20,337 bases of DNA from a virus. Where the stretch lies: IMG/VR virus record IMGVR_UViG_3300044639_000626, positions 1-20,337 of that record. The stretch is one strand, 5' to 3'. Below, piece after piece: positions 12,882 through 18,857 of the stretch; the stretch's first letter is position 1, and every line of letters starts with the position of its first letter. Under the pieces are notes generated by a model. That model was not told the origin of the DNA. It worked only from the letters and a program-made list of their open reading frames with translations, and did not search any database. A program made the translations under genes and the position numbers.

Positions 12882-12887
12882 TAAACC

Positions 12888-13112
12888 ATGGTTAAGACTA
12901 TGAAAGCAAAATTTAAGGGTAAGGATGCGCGCACGGGCGCGCCGATCTACCCGGGCGATGAGATCCAATATTGCACGACCACGCGCCGCGCATGGATTAC
13001 CGCCGAACCGGGTGAGATAACGTTTATCGGCGAAAGTGGCCCGACCACGTTTTATCGTAACCCGCGCGGGCGCTGCGAAGACGCCCCATGTTGCGGATGC
13101 TGCACTATTTGA
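12888..13112 (+). CDS. Small protein with C-terminal cysteine cluster, 74 aa
   Basis: The ATG at 12888 has GAAGGG 8-9 bases upstream. The product starts MVKTMKAKFKGKDARTGAPI and continues YPGDEIQYCTTTRRAWI, then a beta stretch GEITFIGES, and ends RGRCEDAPCCGCCTI. The 'K..G.D..TG.PI..GD.I.Y' part is the compact beta-barrel type I have seen in small phage proteins. The end packs five cysteines into ten residues (C63, C68, C69, C71, C72), with C29 further upstream. Such a cluster could bind zinc or another metal, or form disulphides. Function is unknown. It is followed 11 bases later by the next gene. Confidence 0.75.
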   Translation: MVKTMKAKFKGKDARTGAPIYPGDEIQYCTTTRRAWITAEPGEITFIGESGPTTFYRNPRGRCEDAPCCGCCTI

Positions 13113-13123
13113 AGAGGATCATC

Positions 13124-13315
13124 ATGTTTAGTACTTATCTGCGGTTAAACGTGCCCGTATGGGCCAGCACACGCGCGGTTATCCGCGCCACCTACGGGCG
13201 CCTGCGGCCATCTGCGCGCGCCCACGCCCATCGGGCGCCACGCCACGCCATCATCCGCGAGATGCTGGGCCATCATGCGCGCGCGCAGGCATTGCATGAG
13301 AGGGTTAGTGCATGA
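13124..13315 (+). CDS. Arg/His/Ala-rich small protein, 63 aa
   Basis: The ATG at 13124 is chosen because GAAGAGG precedes it by 6 bases. An upstream ATG at 13088 would overlap the previous gene. The product starts MFSTYLRLNVPVWASTRAVI and continues RATYGRLRPSARAHAHRAPR, with HAIIREMLGHHARAQALHER near the end. It is extremely basic. The pattern 'RAviRa.y.RL.p.ARa...R...RH...R.ML..H..A..L' resembles small proteins I recall from phages of Burkholderia and Pseudomonas, function unknown. The high G+C of this stretch leaves the opposite strand open as well, but the ribosome binding site and the ATGA overlap with the next gene support this strand. Confidence 0.6.
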   Translation: MFSTYLRLNVPVWASTRAVIRATYGRLRPSARAHAHRAPRHAIIREMLGHHARAQALHERVSA

Positions 13316-13467
13316 CCTACTACACCACCAAAGCGGCCGCGCAGGCCCTGGCCGATACGCTGACCGCGCAGGATGATGACGCATGGCTTTACGAAGTACA
13401 CGCGAGCCCACGCGGGTTTTATGTGGCCGTTTTTGATTTTGATCACTTTTTTTTAGGAAACCTATGA
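13312..13467 (+). CDS. Small acidic phage protein, 51 aa
   Basis: The ATG at 13312 overlaps the previous TGA as ATGA, and the TGA at 13465-13467 overlaps the next ATG. The product starts MTYYTTKAAAQALADTLTAQ, followed by DDDAWLYEVHASPRGFYVAV and the end FDFDHFFLGNL. The layout, a helix of alternating Ala and Thr/Leu, then 'DD.W.Y.V......F.V.v.D.d...LG.L', is that of a small alpha-beta phage protein family I recall from Proteobacterial phages with no known function. A run of eight T near the 3' end (13446-13454 region) encodes Phe-Phe-Leu and is a possible slippage site. Confidence 0.65.
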   Translation: MTYYTTKAAAQALADTLTAQDDDAWLYEVHASPRGFYVAVFDFDHFFLGNL

Positions 13468-13550
13468 GCACATTTGAGCGCGCGCAGCGTATTGTTTTTT
13501 TGGTGGCCATCATTGTGGTGGCTTTGGATCTTTTTATTTGGAGACCATAA
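13464..13550 (+). CDS. Single-pass membrane peptide, 28 aa
   Basis: The ATG at 13464 has TAGGA 6 bases upstream and overlaps the preceding stop (ATGA). The product is MSTFERAQRIVFLVAIIVVA then LDLFIWRP. One clear transmembrane helix (about residues 10-26) follows a charged N-terminus with net positive charge, predicting an N-in orientation. It resembles the many tiny inner-membrane proteins of phage early regions. A pinholin or an inhibitor of a membrane target is possible. No lysis gene is nearby, so a lysis role is not supported by context. Confidence 0.55.
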   Translation: MSTFERAQRIVFLVAIIVVALDLFIWRP

Positions 13551-13551
13551 C

Positions 13552-13842
13552 ATGCAAACGATTAAACTAGGGAAAACCCTATACGTCACGCGCCGGGATG
13601 ATATTCTGGCGCATCACGCCAAATGCACCGGCAAGCAACGCAAACTTAAAAGCAAAGGCGCGGAGAAGCGGTTCTATCCGCCCATGGGGGCCACTATGTC
13701 CACGGCTGATTATGTGCGAGCCTATGAGACGCTCAACGCTCAAAAGAACCTGACTAAGTGGGATTGGCAATCCCTGAGCACCGCGCCCACGGTGCCAAGT
13801 GGCGAAGATGCGGCATGGGAGGTCGATTATGAATCTAATTGA
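13552..13842 (+). CDS. Hypothetical basic protein, 96 aa
   Basis: The ATG at 13552 follows the previous stop by one base and has TTGGAG about 10 bases upstream. A longer in-frame start at 13474 lies inside the membrane-peptide gene and lacks a binding site. The product starts MQTIKLGKTLYVTRRDDILA, then HHAKCTGKQRKLKSKGAEKR, FYPPMGATMSTADYVRAYET and LNAQKNLTKWDWQSLSTAP, with an acidic end. The N-terminal half is strongly basic and the C-terminal part has Trp/Tyr-rich helices with a 'STADYVRAYE.LN' segment. I do not recognise it. It overlaps the next gene by 14 bases. Confidence 0.7.
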   Translation: MQTIKLGKTLYVTRRDDILAHHAKCTGKQRKLKSKGAEKRFYPPMGATMSTADYVRAYETLNAQKNLTKWDWQSLSTAPTVPSGEDAAWEVDYESN

Positions 13843-14017
13843 TCAAGATTATGTATTGATTGAAGGCGCGGCTTGGGTGGAAGTGCAAGGGTTCGCGGTG
13901 CGCATACGCGCCAATTCGTCCGGGTTAGCGGTTGACGTGTATAAGTCAGGCGCAGAGGGGGAAGACACTTTGGCAAGTATTTGTCTGGAGCCGCTCGATG
14001 TTACATCCGATCTTTGA
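13829..14017 (+). CDS. Hypothetical acidic protein, 62 aa
   Basis: The ATG at 13829 is chosen over an in-frame start at 13799 because a strong GGGAGGT lies 6 bases before it. The product starts MNLIDQDYVLIEGAAWVEVQ, then GFAVRIRANSSGLAVDVYKS, and ends with EDTLASICLEPLDVTSDL. It is a beta-rich acidic domain ('YVLIEG.AWV.V.gFaVRI..n..GL.VDVY.sG.E.edtL'), of a kind I have seen in phage early regions. Function is unknown. It overlaps the preceding and following short genes. Confidence 0.7.
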   Translation: MNLIDQDYVLIEGAAWVEVQGFAVRIRANSSGLAVDVYKSGAEGEDTLASICLEPLDVTSDL

Positions 14018-14078
14018 GGATATTTTGAGGCGGTATGCGCCGCCGCCCCCACCGCCCAAGGGGGAGGCATGGCGTTGA
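13998..14078 (+). CDS. Possible 26-aa peptide with six prolines
   Basis: The ATG at 13998 has GGAG 8 bases upstream and overlaps the preceding gene by 20 bases. The product is MLHPIFEDILRRY followed by APPPPPPKGEAWR. A run of six prolines would stall the ribosome unless EF-P acts, so it could tune translation of the peptide that starts at 14069. It is short, so chance is possible, but the binding site and tight tiling favour a real gene. Confidence 0.4.
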   Translation: MLHPIFEDILRRYAPPPPPPKGEAWR

Positions 14079-14128
14079 TCTGCGCGGTCATTTTGGCCGC
14101 TATACTTGCGCTGCTGCTGGACCTCTAG
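14069..14128 (+). CDS. Possible 19-aa hydrophobic peptide
   Basis: The ATG at 14069 lies 4-5 bases after AGGGGG and overlaps the stop of the poly-Pro peptide. The product is MALICAVILAAILALLLDL, almost entirely one hydrophobic helix. It is the last reading frame before the terminator at 14146. Length alone does not prove coding, but the strong binding site, tiling with neighbours and pure membrane-helix content argue for a tiny membrane protein. Confidence 0.4.
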   Translation: MALICAVILAAILALLLDL

Positions 14129-14145
14129 CAGTTGCCAACATTCAC

Positions 14146-14171
14146 AGGGCCCCTCGCGGGGCCCTTTTTTT
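14146..14171 (+). terminator. Strong intrinsic terminator closing the rightward island
   Basis: GGGCCCC, loop TCGC, GGGGCCC (14147-14164), extended by an outer A-T pair and followed by a T7 run (14165-14171). It lies between the convergent island and primase genes and points rightward, so it ends the island transcript before it runs antisense into the replication block. Confidence 0.88.
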
Positions 14172-14191
14172 GTGTCCACGCCGTAGGTGGC

Positions 14192-16459
14192 TTACACCTC
14201 GATCATGCGCCTGAGATCGCTGCGCGAATACTCTCCCAATTCAGGGGCGCAGAAAACATGTTTCTTGGTCTCAAAGTCGCGCGACTTGATGCGGCCCATG
14301 TCGATCCACCCGGCCTCTTTGAAGGCATGAAGAAGCGCGGCCTGCACGACTTTGACGTTACCCGGGGCCATGCCCTGGAGCCGGTCACAGAGGCCATAGA
14401 AGGGGCCACCGCACACGCCACGCGAGAATTCGCCCGCACGCCTGCGCATGAGGTCAACCAGAAACGACTCAGCGCCGCTCATGCCGTGCTCGACCATGAT
14501 GGACTTGGCCTCAGTCATGGGGGGCGCAGCGTTTGGATTCCACGCGGCCACGTCTCGCGTGTGCAGGTAGTGGGCCACGGCCTCGAACCCGCCCCGGCGC
14601 TGATACCAGTTCCACAAGCTCACGGCCTGAGCTTCTGGGAGCTTGGGGGCGTCAGCCCAAAGGACAAACCAACGGCGGTCTTCTGAGGGGATCGATATGG
14701 CCACGCGCTCATTGGAAAAGGCGATCACAAAGACCCGGTTCAAGGCCATGTAGGGGTGGAGACCCTTTCGATTGACCATGAGCAGCTCAGGGGGCGCAGC
14801 GATGATGGGCTTCAACGTATTCTCAAGCGCGCGCCTGTCCTTGGCTTCGGCCTGGCGCAGTTCGGCGATTTCCATCACCTCGCACTCAAGCGCATAGCCC
14901 CATTGGGAGGTCAGTTCTTCATTCTTGACCAGTGAACAGTTGTGCTTGGACGGGCCACCAATGGCCCAGAAGAAGGGGGCAAAAAGGGTATCTTTGCCCG
15001 ACCCGTGATTACCGCCCAAAAGGATGGCGTGATTGATCTTGTGGCCTGGGAACTGGACTTTGTGGGCCAAGGCGTTGAGCAGGTGCTCGCGTTCGAACCG
15101 CTCGGGGATCATGCGCTCCACATGGGCCAGCCACAAGGACACGTCACCGGCCACCGGCGCAGGGCGGGCATCGCGCCAGCGGTTGCCGTAGACCTGACCC
15201 TCGCGGGCCACCAGCACGGACGCGCCCGCGGCGTAGGTGATACCCACCAGTGACTTGGCGCCCTTGCCCTGGCGGTTCTCATCAAAGGACGTTGCGGCCT
15301 CAATGCGGCGCTTGGCGTTGTGTATGGATTTGCAGTCAATGTGCCGGAACAAGGCGTTGAAAGTGTTGCGCGACACCTCCCGGCGGTCGGTCATGTCGAA
15401 AAAGGCGTCATCGGTCTGCACGTAGGCGAAGCGCTCAAACCATTCGTTTTTCTCCACGCGGCCAAGCTCTTTGCGCTCGACCTCGGCGATGACGCGGGCG
15501 GCCTCGTCTGGGTAGTCGGCGGTCGGGGTGAGCTTGGCGCGCACGGACTCCATAGCCTGGGTGAGCAGTTCCTCACGCAAGCCGGGGGTGTGGGCGGGGC
15601 CACCTTGGTCGGCCACCCACGTCAAAAAGGCGCGGGAATCAAAGTCAACGCAATGCGAGTGAAGGCAGCAATACGCGCGGTTGGCGGGCATATAGCGCCC
15701 CTCTGGGTTGCCGTCGGTATGCTCTGCGCTGTTGGGGCAGATGACGCCCGCCCAGCCCTCGCCATTGGGCTTGGAGAGCAGCAGACCTTGGCCGGAGAGC
15801 CACGCCATCACATCGTCCGCGCCATCGTCTGAGATGCGGATCGGGCGCAGGGTGAGCGAGTCGGGTTCGACCGGCGTCACGTCCAAGGCCGCGCAGATGT
15901 TACCTAGTGTGTATTCGCGCTCGGGATGGAACTCCACCAGACGGGCGGCGAAGTTGTCGCGGCCTGGCTTCAAGTTGACGCTACCCGGCAGCCGGAAGTT
16001 GCGCACCGGGTTACAGGCACCGGGGTCGGTGTAGCCCGCCTCGGCGATGGCCTTGATGGCCGCGCTGAACTCGGCCTTGGTCGGTTGGTCGCTGAAGGCG
16101 TATCCCCACTGAAATGAGCCGGGGGAGGTCTCCATGATCCAAGTCGGGTCGAGCGGGGGCGTCTTGGACTTGGTGCCAATGTCGTCCAGCATCATCACCA
16201 AGATGTATTCGCAGTTGGCCGCTGACGCTGACACCCGGCCCTCGGCGAAGCGGTCAATGATAAAGCTGGCCGTGTTGCCGTACCATGCTTGATCTGCTTT
16301 GATGCGCTTGGGGTCGGGCAGGAATGCCGGCCATGTGCATTTGACGGCCCCATCGGCGTGGAGTTGTATCTCGCCGTCTTTCAACTGTGGTTTTTGCCTG
16401 ACAATGAGCGCTGTCTCGCCATTTGGGGCAAGTTTTGTAATAAAATCCAGAAATTCCAA
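14192..16459 (-). CDS. Primase-helicase: RepB/AEP-like primase with SF3 helicase
   Basis: This 755-aa replication protein primes and unwinds DNA. The N-terminal half looks like an archaeo-eukaryotic-type primase: YILVMMLDDIGTKSK (about 85-99) with adjacent acidic residues, WIMETSPGSFQWGYAF (107-122), and the block NPVRNFRLPGSVNLKPG (150-166). A putative zinc site follows (C241, H247, C264/C265, H267/H269, C270). The C-terminal half holds a DUF5906-type SF3 helicase: ILLGGNHGSGKDTLF with the key Lys at 489, EVMEIAEL (527-534) as Walker B, and VFVIAFSNE (576-584) as the sensor. It uses a TTG start at 16459, chosen because AAAGGAGA lies 7-8 bases upstream and no ATG is nearby. It is the last gene of the leftward replication block. 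Confidence 0.88.
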   Translation of the reverse strand: MEFLDFITKLAPNGETALIVRQKPQLKDGEIQLHADGAVKCTWPAFLPDPKRIKADQAWYGNTASFIIDRFAEGRVSASAANCEYILVMMLDDIGTKSKTPPLDPTWIMETSPGSFQWGYAFSDQPTKAEFSAAIKAIAEAGYTDPGACNPVRNFRLPGSVNLKPGRDNFAARLVEFHPEREYTLGNICAALDVTPVEPDSLTLRPIRISDDGADDVMAWLSGQGLLLSKPNGEGWAGVICPNSAEHTDGNPEGRYMPANRAYCCLHSHCVDFDSRAFLTWVADQGGPAHTPGLREELLTQAMESVRAKLTPTADYPDEAARVIAEVERKELGRVEKNEWFERFAYVQTDDAFFDMTDRREVSRNTFNALFRHIDCKSIHNAKRRIEAATSFDENRQGKGAKSLVGITYAAGASVLVAREGQVYGNRWRDARPAPVAGDVSLWLAHVERMIPERFEREHLLNALAHKVQFPGHKINHAILLGGNHGSGKDTLFAPFFWAIGGPSKHNCSLVKNEELTSQWGYALECEVMEIAELRQAEAKDRRALENTLKPIIAAPPELLMVNRKGLHPYMALNRVFVIAFSNERVAISIPSEDRRWFVLWADAPKLPEAQAVSLWNWYQRRGGFEAVAHYLHTRDVAAWNPNAAPPMTEAKSIMVEHGMSGAESFLVDLMRRRAGEFSRGVCGGPFYGLCDRLQGMAPGNVKVVQAALLHAFKEAGWIDMGRIKSRDFETKKHVFCAPELGEYSRSDLRRMIEV

Positions 16460-16476
16460 AATGTCTCTCCTTTAAG

Positions 16477-16500
16477 AGCCCGCCTGCCAGCGGGCTTTTT
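16477..16500 (+). terminator. Hairpin with T-run pointing against the operon
   Basis: AGCCCGC (16477-16483), loop CTGCCA, GCGGGCT (16490-16496), then a T-run to 16500, on the plus strand. Both flanking genes are on the minus strand, where the hairpin lies between the polymerase stop and the primase ribosome binding site and is preceded, not followed, by the A/T run. It can stop antisense transcription, or act on the sense mRNA as a processing or stability element. Confidence 0.7.
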
Positions 16501-18409
16501 ACTTGCCGTACCTAGACATGATCGCCACCTCTGCGTCAAGGGGCAAGCCCTTGGCCCACTCGGGCGGCGTACACATCACCTCTTTCAATCGCACGGCCAT
16601 CTCCTCTGGCCGATCGGTCTCAATGACCACTTCGTCATGGACGTGGAGCACCACATCATCAAGCTGGCGCAGGGTATGGCGCAGCAAATCATTGGCGGTG
16701 GCCTGTGTGATATTCTCACACGCTAGACCCTTCCAAAGGCGGGCTCGCGGCCATTCTTTTGCGTCTGCTGCCGGTTTCCATGCGGCCTTGGCGTAGCTCA
16801 CACCGTCGGCGTCCAGCTTGGCAAATGGGTAGCACAGCACCCGCGCGGAGGGCAGAGCGTACCAGAGATGTTGGCCGTCGAATAGGTACGTAACCCGGCC
16901 CACGCTAAACTCATGGCCCTTGTTGCGCATGGCGCGGGTGTAGGCTTCTTCAAGGTTTTGCCAGTAGGGCACAGACCAAGGGTTTGCCCTACGCCATGCG
17001 TCCACCATGCGCTTGGATTCGAATTCAGTTAGTTGCACGCCATAGGCACGGCCCATGGCCGCGAAGGCACCCACGCCGCCGGCAAAACCGCAGGCGAGCT
17101 CTTGCACCTTGCCGATCTGGCGCTGATCTTTGGTTACCTCATCGACCCGCACGCCGAAGGTGGCGGCTGCGTTGACCTTGTACACGTCCTCGCCCTTGGC
17201 GAAGATGGCCAGCTTGTCGTCCCCACGGCCTGAGAGCCAAGGGTTGGCGCGGGCCTCGATGGCAGCCCAATCGGCCACAACCAAGGACTTACCCTTAGCG
17301 GGGATCAGTGCGGGCCTGAGCATCCCCTTGAGGACATCAGTAACGCGCTTTCCAAATCGAGGAACAATTGAATGGCCTCTGACCATTGCAGTTCTAACGT
17401 CTTCGGGCGATTCGGCGCACTTGCGAGTGAAATTGTGAACCTGGGCTCCATAGCTAGAAGCACGGCCTGTGGCGCTGCCGCCTGCGAATACAAACGCGCC
17501 TCGTACTCGGTTGTCCTCGACATCTGCCAGGCTTGCAAGGCGGCTGAACTTCGCAACCGACGACGCCCAAAGGTCGTCGGCGCACTGAATGACTTCTTGA
17601 ACATGGGGTGGTACCTCCTCACAATTTAATAAATTGGCCCGCACAGTCTTGTCGATGCTGTACTTCATCTCGCCGTCTTTGTAGGTTTCCATGAGCTTCA
17701 AAGCCTGCGGGCCCACGCGCTCGATCACCCACTGGCGCATCTTGGGGCTGCGCACGCTGGTGATCGCGCCCTCGGTGACCTCGGCCACGATTTGCTCAAT
17801 CTCGACCAACTCATCGCTGGCGTATTTGATGGCGGCCTTGCACAAGGGCACATCGACCAAGACGCCCCGGTCGTTGATGCGCTCGTTGATGTGGTAGTCC
17901 AGCAGCTCTTCCTCTGACAGTGGCTGCAGCGCCTTGCTGATCGAACGCATGGCGCGCACGTCTTGTTCGCAGTAGGCCACCATCTCGGCCATGAGCTCGG
18001 GGTCGTTGCGGAATGGCGGTATGCACAGCAAGCGGATCAACTGTGAACCACGGTGATCCTTCTTCATGGACGCGCCGGCAAAGCGGCCAACGTCTTCAAG
18101 GCTACCCGGCGCACAGTTGGCGCGGGCCTGGGTGGCGGTGCAGACGAACTGCTCCAGCTTGAAATTGATCTGCAACACGTACCAGAAAATTAGGCGCTCG
18201 AAAGCAGCGTTGTGGGCGTAGATCAGGCCCTTATGGTTGCGCACGCGCTCGGGGAAGGGCCCGGTGGGCAGCCACGTCTGCACCTCATCATCATCAAAAG
18301 CCCACGACATACAAAGCACGTCGGTCGATGGGTCTTGAGCGTAGTTGTAAACGCCTGCGGCTTTAAGGTCGCAGGCGCTACGAGTTTCAAAGTCAAGCCA
18401 GAGTGTCAT
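16499..18409 (-). CDS. DNA polymerase I family A with 3'-5' exonuclease
   Basis: This 636-aa replicative polymerase has exonuclease motifs of the DEDDy type: LWLDFETRS (D6, E8), IYAHNAAFE (63-71) and YCEQDV (Y146, D150). The polymerase domain has motif A VVADWAAIEAR (D380), motif B RQIGKVQELACGF (R430, K434), and motif C HVHDEVVIE (D592). Phage members of this branch read 'SAIEAR' and 'RQIGKV.ELalGY.GG' at these places, matching here. By eye, the residue aligned to E. coli Phe762 is Leu438 and that aligned to Tyr766 is Phe442. There is no 5'-3' exonuclease domain. It overlaps the 130-aa gene by ATGA and lies upstream of the primase-helicase. All catalytic residues are present. Confidence 0.95.
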   Translation of the reverse strand: MTLWLDFETRSACDLKAAGVYNYAQDPSTDVLCMSWAFDDDEVQTWLPTGPFPERVRNHKGLIYAHNAAFERLIFWYVLQINFKLEQFVCTATQARANCAPGSLEDVGRFAGASMKKDHRGSQLIRLLCIPPFRNDPELMAEMVAYCEQDVRAMRSISKALQPLSEEELLDYHINERINDRGVLVDVPLCKAAIKYASDELVEIEQIVAEVTEGAITSVRSPKMRQWVIERVGPQALKLMETYKDGEMKYSIDKTVRANLLNCEEVPPHVQEVIQCADDLWASSVAKFSRLASLADVEDNRVRGAFVFAGGSATGRASSYGAQVHNFTRKCAESPEDVRTAMVRGHSIVPRFGKRVTDVLKGMLRPALIPAKGKSLVVADWAAIEARANPWLSGRGDDKLAIFAKGEDVYKVNAAATFGVRVDEVTKDQRQIGKVQELACGFAGGVGAFAAMGRAYGVQLTEFESKRMVDAWRRANPWSVPYWQNLEEAYTRAMRNKGHEFSVGRVTYLFDGQHLWYALPSARVLCYPFAKLDADGVSYAKAAWKPAADAKEWPRARLWKGLACENITQATANDLLRHTLRQLDDVVLHVHDEVVIETDRPEEMAVRLKEVMCTPPEWAKGLPLDAEVAIMSRYGK

Positions 18410-18798
18410 TGTTTTTTCATCTCTTGCAACAGAACCGTCAGCTCAAAAGCAAAAGAATTTGGGCCGTATTTGTTACTGCCGAGGTTGCCTTCTTTAAGGC
18501 GATGCTCCAGTGCTTCAACGGTTGTTTCTTCGGGTTTCCATTGGCCTTCAAGCGCATAGCATGAGCAGTGAGAACCGTTAACTTCGTACAGTTGGCCGTC
18601 TTTACGAAACAACACAAAAGCATCGCCTTCATAACAGGCGTATTCATAGCTGGCCAACAGTACTTCAATATTCTGAAACTCGGGTTTTTCATGCGCCGGC
18701 GTTGGGTTTTCGCGGTAACCATACCAGCGGTCGCTATCAAAGTCTTTGCACATGCCTTCAAACTTTGAGTCTTTCCAATCATTTAAATAAATCGACAT
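18406..18798 (-). CDS. Hypothetical replication-block protein, 130 aa
   Basis: The ATG at 18798 has GGAG 8 bases upstream, and the stop overlaps the polymerase ATG (ATGA). The product starts MSIYLNDWKDSKFEGMCKDF and carries WYGYRENPTPAHEKPEFQNI, then EVLLASYEYACYEGDAFVLF, RKDGQLYEVNGSHCSCYALE and GQWKPEETTVEALEHRL. The block 'NIEVL.asYeY..YEGDAFVLFrkdGkLYEVN.sHCSCYgLE.qW.pEeTt' is one I recall from phage and plasmid proteins of unknown function. C33-type single cysteines plus the HCSC group could be structural. Its place between the putative SSB and the polymerase suggests a role in replication, but no activity is known. Confidence 0.8.
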   Translation of the reverse strand: MSIYLNDWKDSKFEGMCKDFDSDRWYGYRENPTPAHEKPEFQNIEVLLASYEYACYEGDAFVLFRKDGQLYEVNGSHCSCYALEGQWKPEETTVEALEHRLKEGNLGSNKYGPNSFAFELTVLLQEMKKQ

Positions 18799-18825
18799 TA
18801 CTTTACTCCAATGTACTTTATAGGC

Positions 18826-18849
18826 GGGGCCAGCCTAAGGGCCAGCCCC
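18826..18849 (-). terminator. Hairpin after the putative SSB gene
   Basis: In the minus-strand RNA, GGGGCUGGCC and GGCUGGCCCC pair over 10 bp (two G-U pairs) around the loop CUUA, starting about 9 bases after the stop at 18858. The two G-U pairs become A-C mismatches on the plus strand, so the structure is specific to the sense RNA. It has no T-run, so partial termination or 3'-end protection is likely, allowing more of the upstream gene product than of polymerase. Confidence 0.55.
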
Positions 18850-18857
18850 TATTTCAA

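Noticed and set aside
13145-13513. 122-codon minus-strand frame across the small island genes
   Set aside because: It covers three plus-strand genes linked by ATGA overlaps and good binding sites, and its translation is Arg/Pro-rich noise.
15320-15832. 170-codon plus-strand frame antisense to primase-helicase
   Set aside because: No binding site or domain, and the opposite strand has a full set of primase and helicase motifs.
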